Source: Aquarana catesbeiana (Eukaryota > Chordata > Amphibia > Anura > Ranidae). Taken from it: DNA of 64,000 nt. The notes beneath the pieces are model-generated. The model was not told where the DNA came from. It saw nothing but the letters and a program-made list of their open reading frames with translations, and searched no databases. Shown here piece by piece: positions 46,201-58,400 of the stretch. Position numbers and translations under genes: made by a program. How positions within the stretch are numbered: the stretch's first letter is position 1; each line of letters starts with the position of its first letter. The stretch is taken from NCBI RefSeq assembly GCF_042186555.1, contig NC_133324.1, positions 930,001-994,000 of the forward strand. The letters are read 5' to 3'.

Positions 46201-46590
46201 CCCTCCTCCCCTTCCTCCCAACTGTCATCTCCCCTTCCTCCCACCTGTCATGTCCCCCCCTTCCCTTTCCTCCCAACTGTCATGTCCCCCCCTCCTTCCC
46301 TTCCTCCCAACTGTCATGTCCCCCCCTCCTTCCCTTCCTCCCAACTGTCATCTCCCCCCTCCTCCCCTTCCTCCCAACTGTCATGTCCCCCCCTCCTTCC
46401 CATCCTCCCAACTGTCATGTCCCCCCCTCCTTCCCTTCCTCCCAACTGTCATGTCCCCCCTCCTTCCCTTCCTTCCAACTGTCATGTCCCCCCCTCCTTC
46501 CCTTCTCCCCCCCCTCCTCCCCTTCCTCCCAACTGTCATCTCCTCCCACCTGTCATGTCCCCCCCTCCTTCCCTTCCCCCCACCTGTCAT
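43240..46590. repeat. 1.68-kb segmental tandem duplication within the satellite
   Basis: Rare variants recur at an offset of 1,675-1,678 bp: TTCCTTCCAA at 43341 and 45019; TCCCTACTTTCATC at 43811 and 45488; CCCTTCTCCC at 44294 and 45969; CCCATCCTCC at 44724 and 46399. The unit is far larger than 34 bp, so it arose by duplication of a long stretch. Confidence 0.8.
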
Positions 46591-49500
46591 GTCCCCCCCC
46601 TCCTTCCCTTCCTCCCAACTGTCATGTCCCCCCCTCCTCCCCTTCCTCCCAACTGTCATGTCCCCCCCTTTCTCCCAACTGTCATGTCCCCCCTCCTCCC
46701 AACTGTCATGTCCCCCCTCCTCCCAACTGTCATGTCCCCCCTCCTCCCCCTCCTCCCAACTGTCATGTCCCCCCCTCCTCCCCACTGTCATGTCCCCTCC
46801 TCCCCCCCACTGTCATGTCCCCTCCTCCCCTTCCTCCCACCTGTCATGTCCCCCCTTCCTCCCACCTGTCATGTCTCCCCTTCCCCCCAACTGTCATGTC
46901 CCCACCTCCCCCCAACTGTCATGTCCCCCCTCCCCCCAACTGTCATGTCCCCCCTCCCCCCAACTGTCATGTCCCCCCTCCTCCCAACTGTCATGTCCCC
47001 CCTCCTCCCAACTGTCATGTCCCCCCCTCCTCCCAACTGTCATGTCCCCCCTCCTCCCCCTCCTCCCAACTGTCATGTCCCCCCTCCTCCCCCTCCTCCC
47101 AACTGTCATGTTCCCCACTCCTCCCCTTCCTCCCAACTGTCATGTCCCCCCCTCCCCCCTTCCCCTCAACTGTCATGTCCCCCCCTCCTTCCCTTCCTCC
47201 CAACTGTCATGTCCCCCCCCTCCTTCCCTTCCTCCCAACTGTCATGTCCCCCCCTCCTTCCCTTCCTCCCAACTGTCATCTCCCCCCCTCCTCCCCTTCC
47301 TCCCAACTGTCATCTCCTCCCAACTGTCATGTCCCCCCCTCCTTCCCTTCCTCCCAACTGTCATGTCCCCCCCTCCTTCCCTTCCTCCCAACTGTCATGT
47401 CCCCCCCTACTCCCCACTATCATGTCTCCCCTTCCCTCCCAACTGTCATGTCCCCCCTTCTCCCCTTCCTCCCAACTGTCATGTCCACCCTTCCTCCCAC
47501 CTGTCATGTCTCCCCTTCCTCCCAACTGTCATCTCCTCACCCCTGTCAAGCCCCCCCCTCCTTCCCTTCCTCCCAACTGTCATGTCCCCTTCCTCCCCTT
47601 CCCCCCAACTGTCATGTCCCCCCCTCCTCCCCTTCCTCCCAACTGTCATGTCCTCCCCTTCCCCCCCAACTATCATCTCCCCCCTCCTCCCCTTCCCCCC
47701 AACTGTCATCTCCCCCCCTCCTCCCCTTCCTCCCAACTGTCATGTTCCTCCCAACTGTCATGTCCCCCCCTCCTCCCCTTCCTCCCAACTGTCATGTCCT
47801 CCCCTTCCCCCCCAACTATCATCTCCCCCCTCCTCCCCTTCCCCCCAACTGTCATCTCCCCCCCTCCTCCCCTTCCTCCCAACTGTCATGTTCCTCCCAA
47901 CTGTCATGTCCCCCCCTCCTTCCCTTCCTCCCAACTGTCATGTCCCCCCCTCCTTCCGTTCCGTTCCTCCCAACTGTCATGTCCCCCCCTCCTTCCGTTC
48001 CTCCCAACTGTCATCTCCCCCCCTCCTCCCCTTCCTCCCAACTGTCATCTCCTCCCCTTCCTCCCAACTGTCATCTCCTCCCAACTGTCATGTCCCCCCC
48101 CTCCTTCCCATCCTCCCACCTGTCATGTCCCCCCCTCCTCCCCTTCCTCCCAACTGTCATGTCCCCCTTCCCCCCAACTGTCATGTCCCCCTTCCCCCCA
48201 ACTGTCATGTCCCCCTTCCCCCCAACTGTCATGTCCCCCCCTCCTCCCCTTCCTCCCAACTGTCATGTCCCCCCCTCCTTCCCTTCCTCCCAACTGTCAT
48301 GTCCCCCCCTCCTTCCCTTCCTCCCAACTGTCATGTCCCCCCCTCCTCCCCTTTCTCCCAACTGTCATGTCCCCCCCTCCTCCCCTTCCCCCCCAACTGT
48401 CATCTCCCCCCTCCTCCCCTTCCCCCCAACTGTCATGTCCCCCCCTCCTCCCAACTGTCATGTCCCCCCCTCCTCCCAACTGTCATGTCCCCCCTCCTCC
48501 CCACTGTCATGTCCCCCCTCCTCCCCTTCCCTCCCAACTGTCATGTCCCCCCTCCTCCCCTTCCCTCCCAACTGTCATGTCCCCCCTCCTCCCCTTCCTC
48601 CCAACTGTCATGTCCCCCCTTCCTCCCACCTGTCATGCCCCCCTCCCCCCAACTGTCATGCCCCCCTCCCCCCAACTGTCATGTCCCCCCCTCCTCCCAA
48701 CTGTCATGTCCCCCCCTCCTCCCAACTGTCATGTCCCCCCCTCCTCCCAACTGTCATGTCCCCCCCTTCCTCCCAACTGTCATGTCCCCCCTCCTCCCCT
48801 TCCTCCCAACTGTCATGTTCCCCCCTTCCTCCCAACTGTCATGTCCCCCCCTCCTCCCCTTCCCCCCAACTGTCATGTCCCCCCCTCCTCCCCTTCCCCC
48901 CAACTGTCATGTCCCCCCCCTCCTCCCCTTCCTCCCAACTGTCATGTCCCCCCCTCCTTCCCTTCCTCCCAACTGTCATGTCCCCCCCTCCTTCCCTTCC
49001 TCCCAACTGTCATGTCCCCCCCTCCTTCCCTTCCTCCCAACTGTCATGTCCCCCCCTCCTTCCCTTCCTCCCAACTGTCATGTCCCCCCCTCCTTCCCTT
49101 CCTCCCAACTGTCATGTCCCCCCCTCCTTCCCTTCCTCCCAACTGTAATGTCCCCCTCCTTCCCTTCCTCCCAACTGTCATGTCCCCCCCTCCTCCCCTT
49201 CCCCCCCAACTGTCATGTCCCCCCTCCTCCCCTTCCCCCCCAACTGTCATCTCCCCCCTCCTCCCCTTCCTCCCAACTGTCATGTCCCTCCCCCTCCTCC
49301 CCTTCCTCCCAACTGTCATGTCCCTCCCCCTCCTCCCAACTGTCATGTCCCCCCTCCTCCCCTTCCTCCCAACTGTCATGTCCCCCCTCCTCCCAACTGT
49401 CATGTCCCCCCCTCCTCCCCTTCCCTCCCAACTGTTATGTCCCCCCCTCCTCCCAACTGTCATGTCCCCCCCTCCTCCCCTTCCTCCCAACTGTCATGTC

Positions 49501-49714
49501 CCCCCTCCTCCCAACTGTCATGTCCCCCCTCCTCCCCACTATCATGTCCCCCCTCCTGCCCTTCCCTCCCAACTGTCATGTCCCCCCTCCTCCCCTTCCT
49601 CCCAACTGTCATGTCCCCCCTTCCTCCCACCTGTCATGTCCCCCCCTCCCCCCAACTGTCATGTCCCCCCCTCCCCCCAACTGTCATGCCCCCCCTCCCC
49701 CCAACTGTCATGTC

Positions 49715-50040
49715 CCCCCTCCTCCCAACTGTCATGTCCCCCCCTCCTCCCAACTGTCATGTCCCCCCCTCCTCCCAACTGTCATGTCCCCCCCCTCCTC
49801 CCAACTGTCATGTCCCCCCCTCCTCCCAACTGTCATGTCCCCCCCTCCTCCCAACTGTCATGTCCCCCCCCTCCTCCCAACTGTCATGTCCCCCCCTCCT
49901 CCCAACTGTCATGTCCCCCCCTCCTCCCAACTGTCATGTCCCCCCCTCCTCCCAACTGTCATGTCCCCCCCTCCTCCCAACTGTCATGTCCCCCCCTCCT
50001 CCCAACTGTCATGTCCCCCCTCCTCCCAACTGTCATGTCC
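49715..50040. repeat. Run of 25-bp short units
   Basis: Here the unit loses the CTTCCTCCC part and becomes 25 bp (AACTGTCATGT, a C7 tract, TCCTCCC), repeated about 13 times almost without change. Equivalent runs are at about 55215-55480 and 55765-55960. Confidence 0.85.
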
Positions 50041-50519
50041 CCCTCCTCCCCTTCCTCCCAACTGTCATGTCCCCCCCTCCTTCCCTTCCTCCCAACTGTC
50101 ATCTTCCCCCCTCCTCCCCCTTCCTCCCAACTGTCATCTCCTCCCAACTGTCATGTCCCCCCCTCCTTCCCTTCCTCCCAACTGTCATGTCCCCCCCTCC
50201 TTCCCTTCCTCCCAACTGTCATGTCCCCCCCTCCTTCCCTTCCTCCCAACTGTCATGTCCCCCCCTCCTTCCTTCCTCCCAACTGTCATGTCCCCCCCTC
50301 CTTCCCTTCCTCCCAACTGTCATGTCCCCCCCTCCTTCCCTTCCTCCCAACTGTCATGTCCCCCCCTCCTTCCCTTCCTCCCAACTGTCATGTCCCCCCC
50401 TCCTTCCCTTCTTCCCAACTGTCATGTCCCCCCCTCCTTCCCTTCCTCCCAACTGTCATGTCCCCCCCTCCTTCCCTTCCTCCCAACTGTCATGTCCCCC
50501 CCTCCTTCCCTTCCTCCCA

Positions 50520-53500
50520 ACTGTCATGTCCCCCCTTCCTCCCAACTGTCATCTCCCCCCTCCTCCCCTTCCTCCCCTTCCTCCCAACTGTCATCTCCTC
50601 ACCCCTGTCAAGCCCCCCCCTCCTTCCCTTCCTCCCAACTGTCATGTCCCCCCCTCCTTCCCTTCCTCCCAACTGTCATGTCCCCCCCTCCTTCCCTTCC
50701 TCCCAACTGTCATGTCCCCCCTCCTTCCCTTCCTCCCAACTGTCATGTCCCCCCCTCCTCCCCTTCCTCCCAACTGTCATGTCCCCCCCTCCTCCCCCTC
50801 CTCCCCTTCCTCCCAACTGTCATCTCCTCCCAACTGTCATGTCTCCCCTTCCTCCCAACTGTCATGTCCCCCCCTCCTCCCCTTCCCCCACCTGTCATGT
50901 CCCCTCTCCTCCCCTTCCCCCACCTGTCATGTCCCCCCCTCCTCCCCTTCCCCCACCTGTCATGTCCCCCCCTCCTCCCCTTCCTCCCAACTGTCATCTC
51001 CCCCTCTCATCCCCTTCCTCCCAACTGTCATGTCCCCCCCTCCTCCCAACTGTCATGTCCCCCCCTCCTCCCAACTGTCATGTCCCCCCTCCTCCCCTTC
51101 CCCCACCTGTCATCTCCCCCCCTCCTCCCCTTCCTCCCAACTGTCATGTCCCCCCCTCCTCCCCTTCCCCCACCTGTCATCTCCCCCCCTCCTCCCCTTC
51201 CTCCCAACTGTCATGTCCCCCCTCCTCCCCTTCCCCCACCTGTCATGTCCCCCCCTCCTCCCCTTCCTCCCAACTGTCATGTCCCCCCCTCCTCCCCTTC
51301 CTCCCAACTGTCATGTCCCCCCTTCCTCCCCTTCCTCCCAACTGTCATCTCCCCCTCTCATCCCCTTCCTCCCAACTGTCATGTCCCCCCCTCCTCCCAA
51401 CTGTCATGTCCCCCCTCCTCCCCTTCCCCCACCTGTCATCTCCCCCCCTCCTCCCCTTCCTCCCAACTGTCATGTCCCCCCCTCCTCCCCTTCCCCCACC
51501 TGTCATCTCCCCCCCTCCTCCCCTTCCTCCCAACTGTCATGTCCCCCCTCCTCCCCTTCCCCCACCTGTCATGTCCCCCCCTCCTCCCCTTCCTCCCAAC
51601 TGTCATGTCCCCCCCTCCTCCCCTTCCCCCACCTGTCATCTCCCCCCCTCCTCCCCTTCCTCCCAACTGTCATGTCCCCCCCTCCTCCCCTTCCTCCCAA
51701 CTGTCATGTCCCCCCCTCCTCCCCTTCCTCCCAACTGTCATCTCCCCCTCTCATCCCCTTCCTCCCAACTGTCATGTCCCCCCCTCCTCCCAACTGTCAT
51801 GTCCCCCCCTCCTCCCAACTGTCATGTCCCCCCTCCTCCCCTTCCCCCACCTGTCATCTCCCCCCCTCCTCCCCTTCCTCCCAACTGTCATGTCCCCCCC
51901 TCCTCCCCTTCCCCCACCTGTCATCTCCCCCCCTCCTCCCCTTCCTCCCAACTGTCATGTCCCCCCTCCTCCCCTTCCCCCACCTGTCATCTCCCCCCCT
52001 CCTCCCCTTCCTCCCAACTGTCATGTCCCCCCCTCCTCCCCTTCCTCCCAACTGTCATGTCCCCCCCTCCTCCCCTTCCTCCCAACTGTCATCTCCTCCT
52101 CCTCCCCTTCCTCCCCCTCCTCCCTTCCTCCCCCTCCTCCCCTTCCTCCCAACTGTCATGTCCCCCCCTCCTCCCCTTCCACCTGTCATGTCCCCCCCCC
52201 TCCTCCCCTTCCTCCCACCTGTCATGTCCCCCCCTCCTCCCCTTCCTCCCAACTGTCATGTCCCCCCCTCCTCCTCTTCCTCCCAACTGTCATGTCCCAC
52301 CCTCCTCCCCTTCCTCCCAACTGTCATGTCCCCCCTCCTCCCCTTCCCCCACCTGTCATCTCCTCCCTCCTCCCAACTGTCATGTCCCCCCCTCCTCCCC
52401 TTCCCACGCCTGTCGTCCCCCCCTCCTCCCCTTCCCACACCTGTCGTCCCCCCCCTCCTCCCCTTCCTCCCAACTGTCATGTCCCCCCCTCCTCCCCTTC
52501 CTCCCAACTGTCATGTCCCCCCCTCCTCTCCTTCCTCCTTCACTCTCCCCCCTCCTCCCCTCCTCCCTCCCCACCTGCATTCCCCCCTCCTCCCTTCCTC
52601 CCAACTGTCATGTCCCCCCTCCTCCCTTCCTCCCAACTGTCATCTCCTCCCACCTGTCATGTCCCCCCTCCTTCCCTTCCTCCCAACTGTCATGTCCCCT
52701 CCTCACCTTCCTCCCAACTGTCATGCCCCCCCCTCCTCCCCTTCCTCCCAACTGTCATGTCCCCCCCTCCTCCCCTTCCTCCCAACTGTAATGTCCCCCC
52801 TCCTCCTCCCAACTGTCATGTCCCCCCTCCTCCCCTTCCTCCCAACTGTCATGTCCCCCCTCCTCCCCTTCCTCCCAACTGTCATGTTCCCCCTTCCTCC
52901 CAACTGTCATGTCCCCCCCCTCCTCCCCTTCCCCCCAACTGTCATGTCCCCCCCCTCCTCCCCTTCCTCCCAACTGTCATGTCCCCCCCCTCCTTCCCTT
53001 CCTCCCAACTGTCATCTTCCCCCCTCCTCCCCTTCCTCCCAACTGTCATCTCCTCCCAACTGTCATGTCCCCCCCTCCTTCCCTTCCTCCCAACTGTCAT
53101 CTCCCCCCTCCTTCCCTTCCTCCCAACTGTCATGTCCCCCCCTCCTTCCCTTCCTCCCAACTGTCATGTCCCCCCCTCCTTCCCTTCCTCCCAACTGTCA
53201 TGTCCCCCCCTCCTTCCCTTCCTCCCAACTGTCATGTCCCCCCCTCCTTCCCTTCCTCCCAACTGTCATGTCCCCCCCTCCTTCCCTTCCTCCCAACTGT
53301 CATGTCCCCCCCTCCTTCCCTTCCTCCCAACTGTCATGTCCCCCCTCCTTCCCTTCCTCCCAACTGTCATGTCCCCCCCTCCTTCCCTTCCTCCCAACTG
53401 TCATGTCCCCCCTTCCTCCCAACTGTCATCTCCCCCCTCCTCCCCTTCCTCCCCTTCCTCCCAACTGTCATCTCCTCACCCCTGTCAAGCCCCCCCCTCC

Positions 53501-55200
53501 TTCCCTTCCTCCCAACTGTCATGTCCCCCCCTCCTTCCCTTCCTCCCAACTGTCATGTCCCCCCCTCCTTCCCTTCCTCCCAACTGTCATGTCCCCCCCT
53601 CCTTCCCTTCCTCCCAACTGTCATGTCCCCCCCTCCTTCCCTTCCTCCCAACTGTCATGTCCCCCCTCCTTCCCTTCCTCCCAACTGTCATGTCCCCCCC
53701 TCCTCCCCTTCCTCCCAACTGTCATGTCCCCCCCTCCTCCCCCTCCTCCCCTTCCTCCCAACTGTCATCTCCTCCCAACTGTCATGTCTCCCCTTCCTCC
53801 CAACTATCATGTCCCCCCCTCCTCCCCTTCCCCCACCTGTCATGTCCCCTCTCCTCCCCTTCCCCCACCTGTCATGTCCCCCCCTCCTCCCCTTCCCCCA
53901 CCTGTCATGTCCCCCCCTCCTCCCCTTCCTCCCAACTGTCATCTCCCCCTCTCATCCCCTTCCTCCCAACTGTCATGTCCCCCCCTCCTCCCAACTGTCA
54001 TGTCCCCCCCTCCTCCCAACTGTCATGTCCCCCCCTCCTCCCAACTGTCATGTCCCCCCTCCTCCCCTTCCCCCACCTGTCATCTCCCCCCCTCCTCCCC
54101 TTCCTCCCAACTGTCATGTCCCCCCCTCCTCCCCTTCCCCCACCTGTCATCTCCCCCCCCTCCTCCCCTTCCTCCCAACTGTCATGTCCCCCCTCCTCCC
54201 CTTCCCCCACCTGTCATGTCCCCCCCTCCTCCCCTTCCTCCCAACTGTCATGTCCCCCCCTCCTCCCCTTCCTCCCAACTGTCATGTCCCCCCTTCCTCC
54301 CCTTCCTCCCAACTGTCATCTCCTCCCTCCTCCCCTCCCCCCCCTCCTCCCCTTCCTCCCAACTGTCATGTCCTCCCAACTGTCATGTCCCCCCTCCTCC
54401 CCTTCCTCCCACCTGTCTTCTCCCCCCCTTCTCCCCTTCCTCCCACCTGTCTTCTCCCCCCCTTCTCCCCTTCCTCCCAACTGTCATGTCCCCCCCTCCT
54501 CCCCTTCCTCCCAACTGTCATGTCCCCCCCTCCTCCCCTTCCTCCCAACTGTCATGTCCCCCCCTCCTCCCCTTCCTCCCAACTGTCATCTCCTCCTCCT
54601 CCCCTTCCTCCCCCTCCTCCCCTTCCTCCCCCTCCTCCCCTTCCTCCCAACTGTCATGTCCCCCCCTCCTCCCCTTCCACCTGTCATGTCCCCCCCCCTC
54701 CTCCCCTTCCTCCCACCTGTCATGTCCCCCCCTCCTCCCCTTCCTCCCAACTGTCATGTCCCCCCCTCCTCCTCTTCCTCCCAACTGTCATGTCCCACCC
54801 TCCTCCCCTTCCTCCCAACTGTCATGTCCCCCTCCTCCCCTTCCCCCACCTGTCATCTCCTCCCTCCTCCCAACTGTCATGTCCCCCCTCCTCCCTTCCC
54901 ACGCCTGTCGTCCCCCCCTCCTCCCCTTCCCACACCTGTCGTCCCCCCCTCCTCCCCTTCCTCCCAACTGTCATGTCCCCCCCTCCTCTCCTTCCTCCCA
55001 ACTGTCATGTCCCCCCTCCTCCCCTTCCTCCCAACTGTCATCTCCTCCCACCTGTCATGTCCCCCCCTCCTTCCCTTCCTCCCAACTGTCATGTCCCCTC
55101 CTCACCTTCCTCCCAACTGTCATGCCCCCCCCTCCTCCCCTTCCTCCCAACTGTCATGTCCCCCCCTCCTCCCCTTCCTCCCAACTGTAATGTCCCCCCT
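50520..55200. repeat. ~2.5-2.9-kb segmental duplication with internal copy-number difference
   Basis: CTCACCCCTGTCAAG occurs at about 50598 and 53475 (offset 2,877). CCTTCCACCTGTCATG recurs near 52179 and 54676, and CCCACGCCTGTCGTCC near 52410 and 54899 (offset ~2,490). The order of variants is shared, so a long segment is duplicated. The offset difference of ~390 bp fits extra internal copies in the first segment, where TCCCCCTCTCATCCCC occurs three times (about 51000, 51352, 51738) against once in the second (about 53945). Confidence 0.7.
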
Positions 55201-55214
55201 CCTCCCCCTCCTCC

Positions 55215-55480
55215 CAACTGTCATGTCCCCCCCTCCTCCCAACTGTCATGTCCCCCCCTCCTCCCAACTGTCATGTCCCCCCCTCCTCCCAACTGTCATG
55301 TCCCCCCCTCCTCCCAACTGTCATGTCCCCCCCTCCTCCCAACTGTCATGTCCCCCCCTCCTCCCAACTGTCATGTCCCCCCCTCCTCCCAACTGTCATG
55401 TCCCCCCCTCCTCCCAACTGTCATGTCCCCCCCTCCTCCCAACTGTCATGTCCCCCCCTCCTCCCAACTGTCATGTCCCC
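55215..55480. repeat. Second run of 25-bp short units
   Basis: About 11 consecutive, nearly identical 25-bp units of the same type as at 49715-50040 are flanked on both sides by 34-bp units. Confidence 0.85.
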
Positions 55481-58400
55481 CCCTCCTTCCCTTCCTCCCA
55501 ACTGTCTTGTCCCCCCCTCCTCCCAACTGTCATATCCCCCCCTCCTCCCCTTCCTCCCAACTGTCATGTCCCTCCCCTTCCTCCCAACTGTCATGTCCCT
55601 CCTCCCCTTCCCCCCTCCTCCCCTTCCTTCCAACTGTCATGTCCTCCCCCCTTCCTCCCCTTCCTCCCAACTGTCATGTCCCCCCCTCCTCCCCTTCCTC
55701 CCAACTGTCATGTCCCCCCCTCCTCCCCTTCCCCCCCTCCTCCCCTTCCTCCCAACTGTCATGTCCCCCCCCTCCTCCCAACTGTCATGTCCCCCCCCTC
55801 CTCCCAACTGTCATGTCCCCCCCCTCCTCCCAACTGTCATGTCCCCCCCTCCTCCCAACTGTCATGTCCCCCCCTCCTCCCAACTGTCATGTCCCCCCCT
55901 CCTCCCAACTGTCATGTCCCCCCCTCCTCCCAACTGTCATGTCCCCCCTCCTCCCAACTGTCATGTCCCCCTCCTCCCAACTGTCATGTCCCCCCCCTCC
56001 TCCCCTTCCCCCCAACTGTCATGTCCCCCCCTCCTCCCCTTCCTCCCAACTGTCATGTCCCCCCTCCTCCCAACTGTCATGTCCCCCCTCCTCCCAACTG
56101 TCATGTCCCCCTTCCTCCCAACTGTCATGTCCCCCCTCCTCCCAACTGTCATGTCCCCCCCTCCTCCCCTTCCCTCCCAACTGTCATGTCCCCCCCTTCC
56201 CCCCAACTGTCATGTCCCTCCCCCTCCTCCCAACTGTCATGTCCCCCCTCCTCCCAACTGTCATGTCCCCCCTCCTCCCCTTCCTCCGAACTGTCATCTC
56301 CCCCCCTCCTCCCCTTCCTCCCAACTGTCATGCCCCCCCCTCCTCCCCTTCCTCCCAACTGTCATCTCCCCCCCTCCTAGCCCTTCCTCCCAACTGTCAT
56401 CTCCTCCCACCTGTCATGTCCCCCCCTCCTTCCCTTCCTCACAACTGTCATCTCCCCCCCTCCTCCCCTTCCTCCCAACTGTCATCTCCTCCCAACTGTC
56501 ATGTCCCCCCTCCTTCCCTTCCTCCCAACTGTCATCTCCTCCCCTTCCTCCCAACTGTCATGTCCCCCCCTCCTCCCCTTCCTCCCAACTGTCATCTCCT
56601 CCCACCTGTCATGTCCCCCCCTTCCCTTTCCTCCAACTGTCATGTCCCCCCCTCCTTCCCTTCCTCCCAACTGTCATGTCCCCCCCTCCTTCCCTTCCTC
56701 CCAACTGTCATCTCCCCCCTCCTCCCCTTCCTCCCAACTGTCATGTCCCCCCTCCTTCCCATCCTCCCAACTGTCATGTCCCCCCTCCTTCCCATCCTCC
56801 CAACTGTCATGTCCCCCCCCTCCTTCCCTTCCTCCCAACTGTCATGTCCCCCCTCCTTCCCTTCCTTCCAACTGTCATGTCCCCCCTCCTTCCCTTCTGT
56901 CTCCTTCCTCAACTGTCATGTCCCCCCCTCCTTCCCTCCCCCTCCTTCCCTTCCTCCCAACTGTCATGTCCCCCCCTCCTCCCCTTCCTCCCAACTGTCA
57001 TGTCCCCCCCTTTCTCCCAACTGTCATGTCCCCCCTCCTCCCAACTGTCATGTCCCCCCTCCTCCCCTTCCTCCCAACTGTCATGTCCCCCCCTCCTCCC
57101 CACTATCATGTCCCCCCCTCCTCCCCTTCCCTCCCAACTGTCATGTCCCCCCTCCCCCCAACTGTCATGTCCCCCCTCCTCCCAACTGTCATGTCCCCCC
57201 TCCTCCCCTTCCTCCCAACTGTCATGTCCCCCCTCCTCCCCCTCCTCCCAACTGTCATGTCCCCCCTCCTCCCCCTCCTCCCAACTGTCATGTCCCCCCT
57301 CCTCCCCCTCCTCCCAACTGTCATGTTCCCCCCTCCTCCCCTTCCTCCCAACTGTCATGTTCCCCCCTCCTCCCCTTCCTCCCAACTGTCATGTTCCCCC
57401 TCCTCCCCTTCCTCCCAACTGTCATGTTCCCCCCTCCTCCCCTTCCTCCCAACTGTCATGTTCCCCCCTCCTCCCCTTCCTCCCAACTGTCATGTCCCCC
57501 TCCTCCCCCTCCTCCCAACTGTCATGTCCCCCCCTCCTTCCCTTCCTCCCAACTGTCATGTCCCCCCCTCCTTCCCTTCCTCCCAACTGTCATGTCCCCC
57601 CCTCCTTCCCTTCCTCCCAACTTTCATCTCCCCCCCTCCTTCCCTTCCTCCCAACTGTCATCTCCTCCCAACTGTCATGTCCCCCCTCCTTCCCATCCTC
57701 CCAACTGTCATGTCCCCCCTCCTTCCCTTCCTCCCACTGTCATGTCCCCCCCTCCTTCCCTTCCTCCCAACTGTCATCTCCCCCCCTCCTTCCCTTCCTC
57801 CCAACTGTCATCTCCCCCCCTCCTCCCCTCCTCCTCCCCTTCCTCCCAACTGCCATCTCCTCACCCCTGTCAAGCCCCCCCTCCTTCCCTTCCTCCCAAC
57901 TGTCATGTCCCCCCCTCCTTCCCTTCCTCCCAACTGTCATGTCCCCCTTCCTCCCAACTGTCATGTCCCCTTCCTCCCCTTCCCCCCAACTGTCATGTCC
58001 CCTTCCTCCCCTTCCCCCCAACTGTCATGTCTCCCCTTCCTCCCAACTGTCATGTCCTCCCCTTCCCCCCCAACTATCATCTCCCCCCTCCTCCCCTTCC
58101 CCCCAACTGTCATGTCCCCCCCTCCTCCCCTTCCTCCCACCTGTCATGTCCCCCCCTCCTCCCCTTCCTCCCACCTGTCATGTCCCCCCCCTCCTTCCCT
58201 TCCTCCCAACTGTCATGTCCCCCCCTCCTTCCCTTCCTCCCAACTGTCATGTCCCCCCCCTCCTCCCCTTCCTCCCAACTGTCATGTCCCTCCCCCTCCT
58301 CCCAACTGTCATGTCCCCCCCTCCTCCCCTTCCTCCCAACTGTCATGTCCCCCCCTCCTCCCCTTCCCTCCCAACTGTCATGTCCCCCTCCTCCCCCTCC

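Noticed and set aside
15097..52791. Plus-strand open frames of thousands of codons (up to about 8,800), including those starting near 15097, 15215, 17439, 29255 and 34606
   Set aside because: They follow automatically from a stop-free repeat whose period is not a multiple of three. All three frames are open at once, one spans the 500-N gap, and the translation is only a permuted Pro/Ser/Leu/Cys-His repeat. There is no start context, splice pattern or codon bias.
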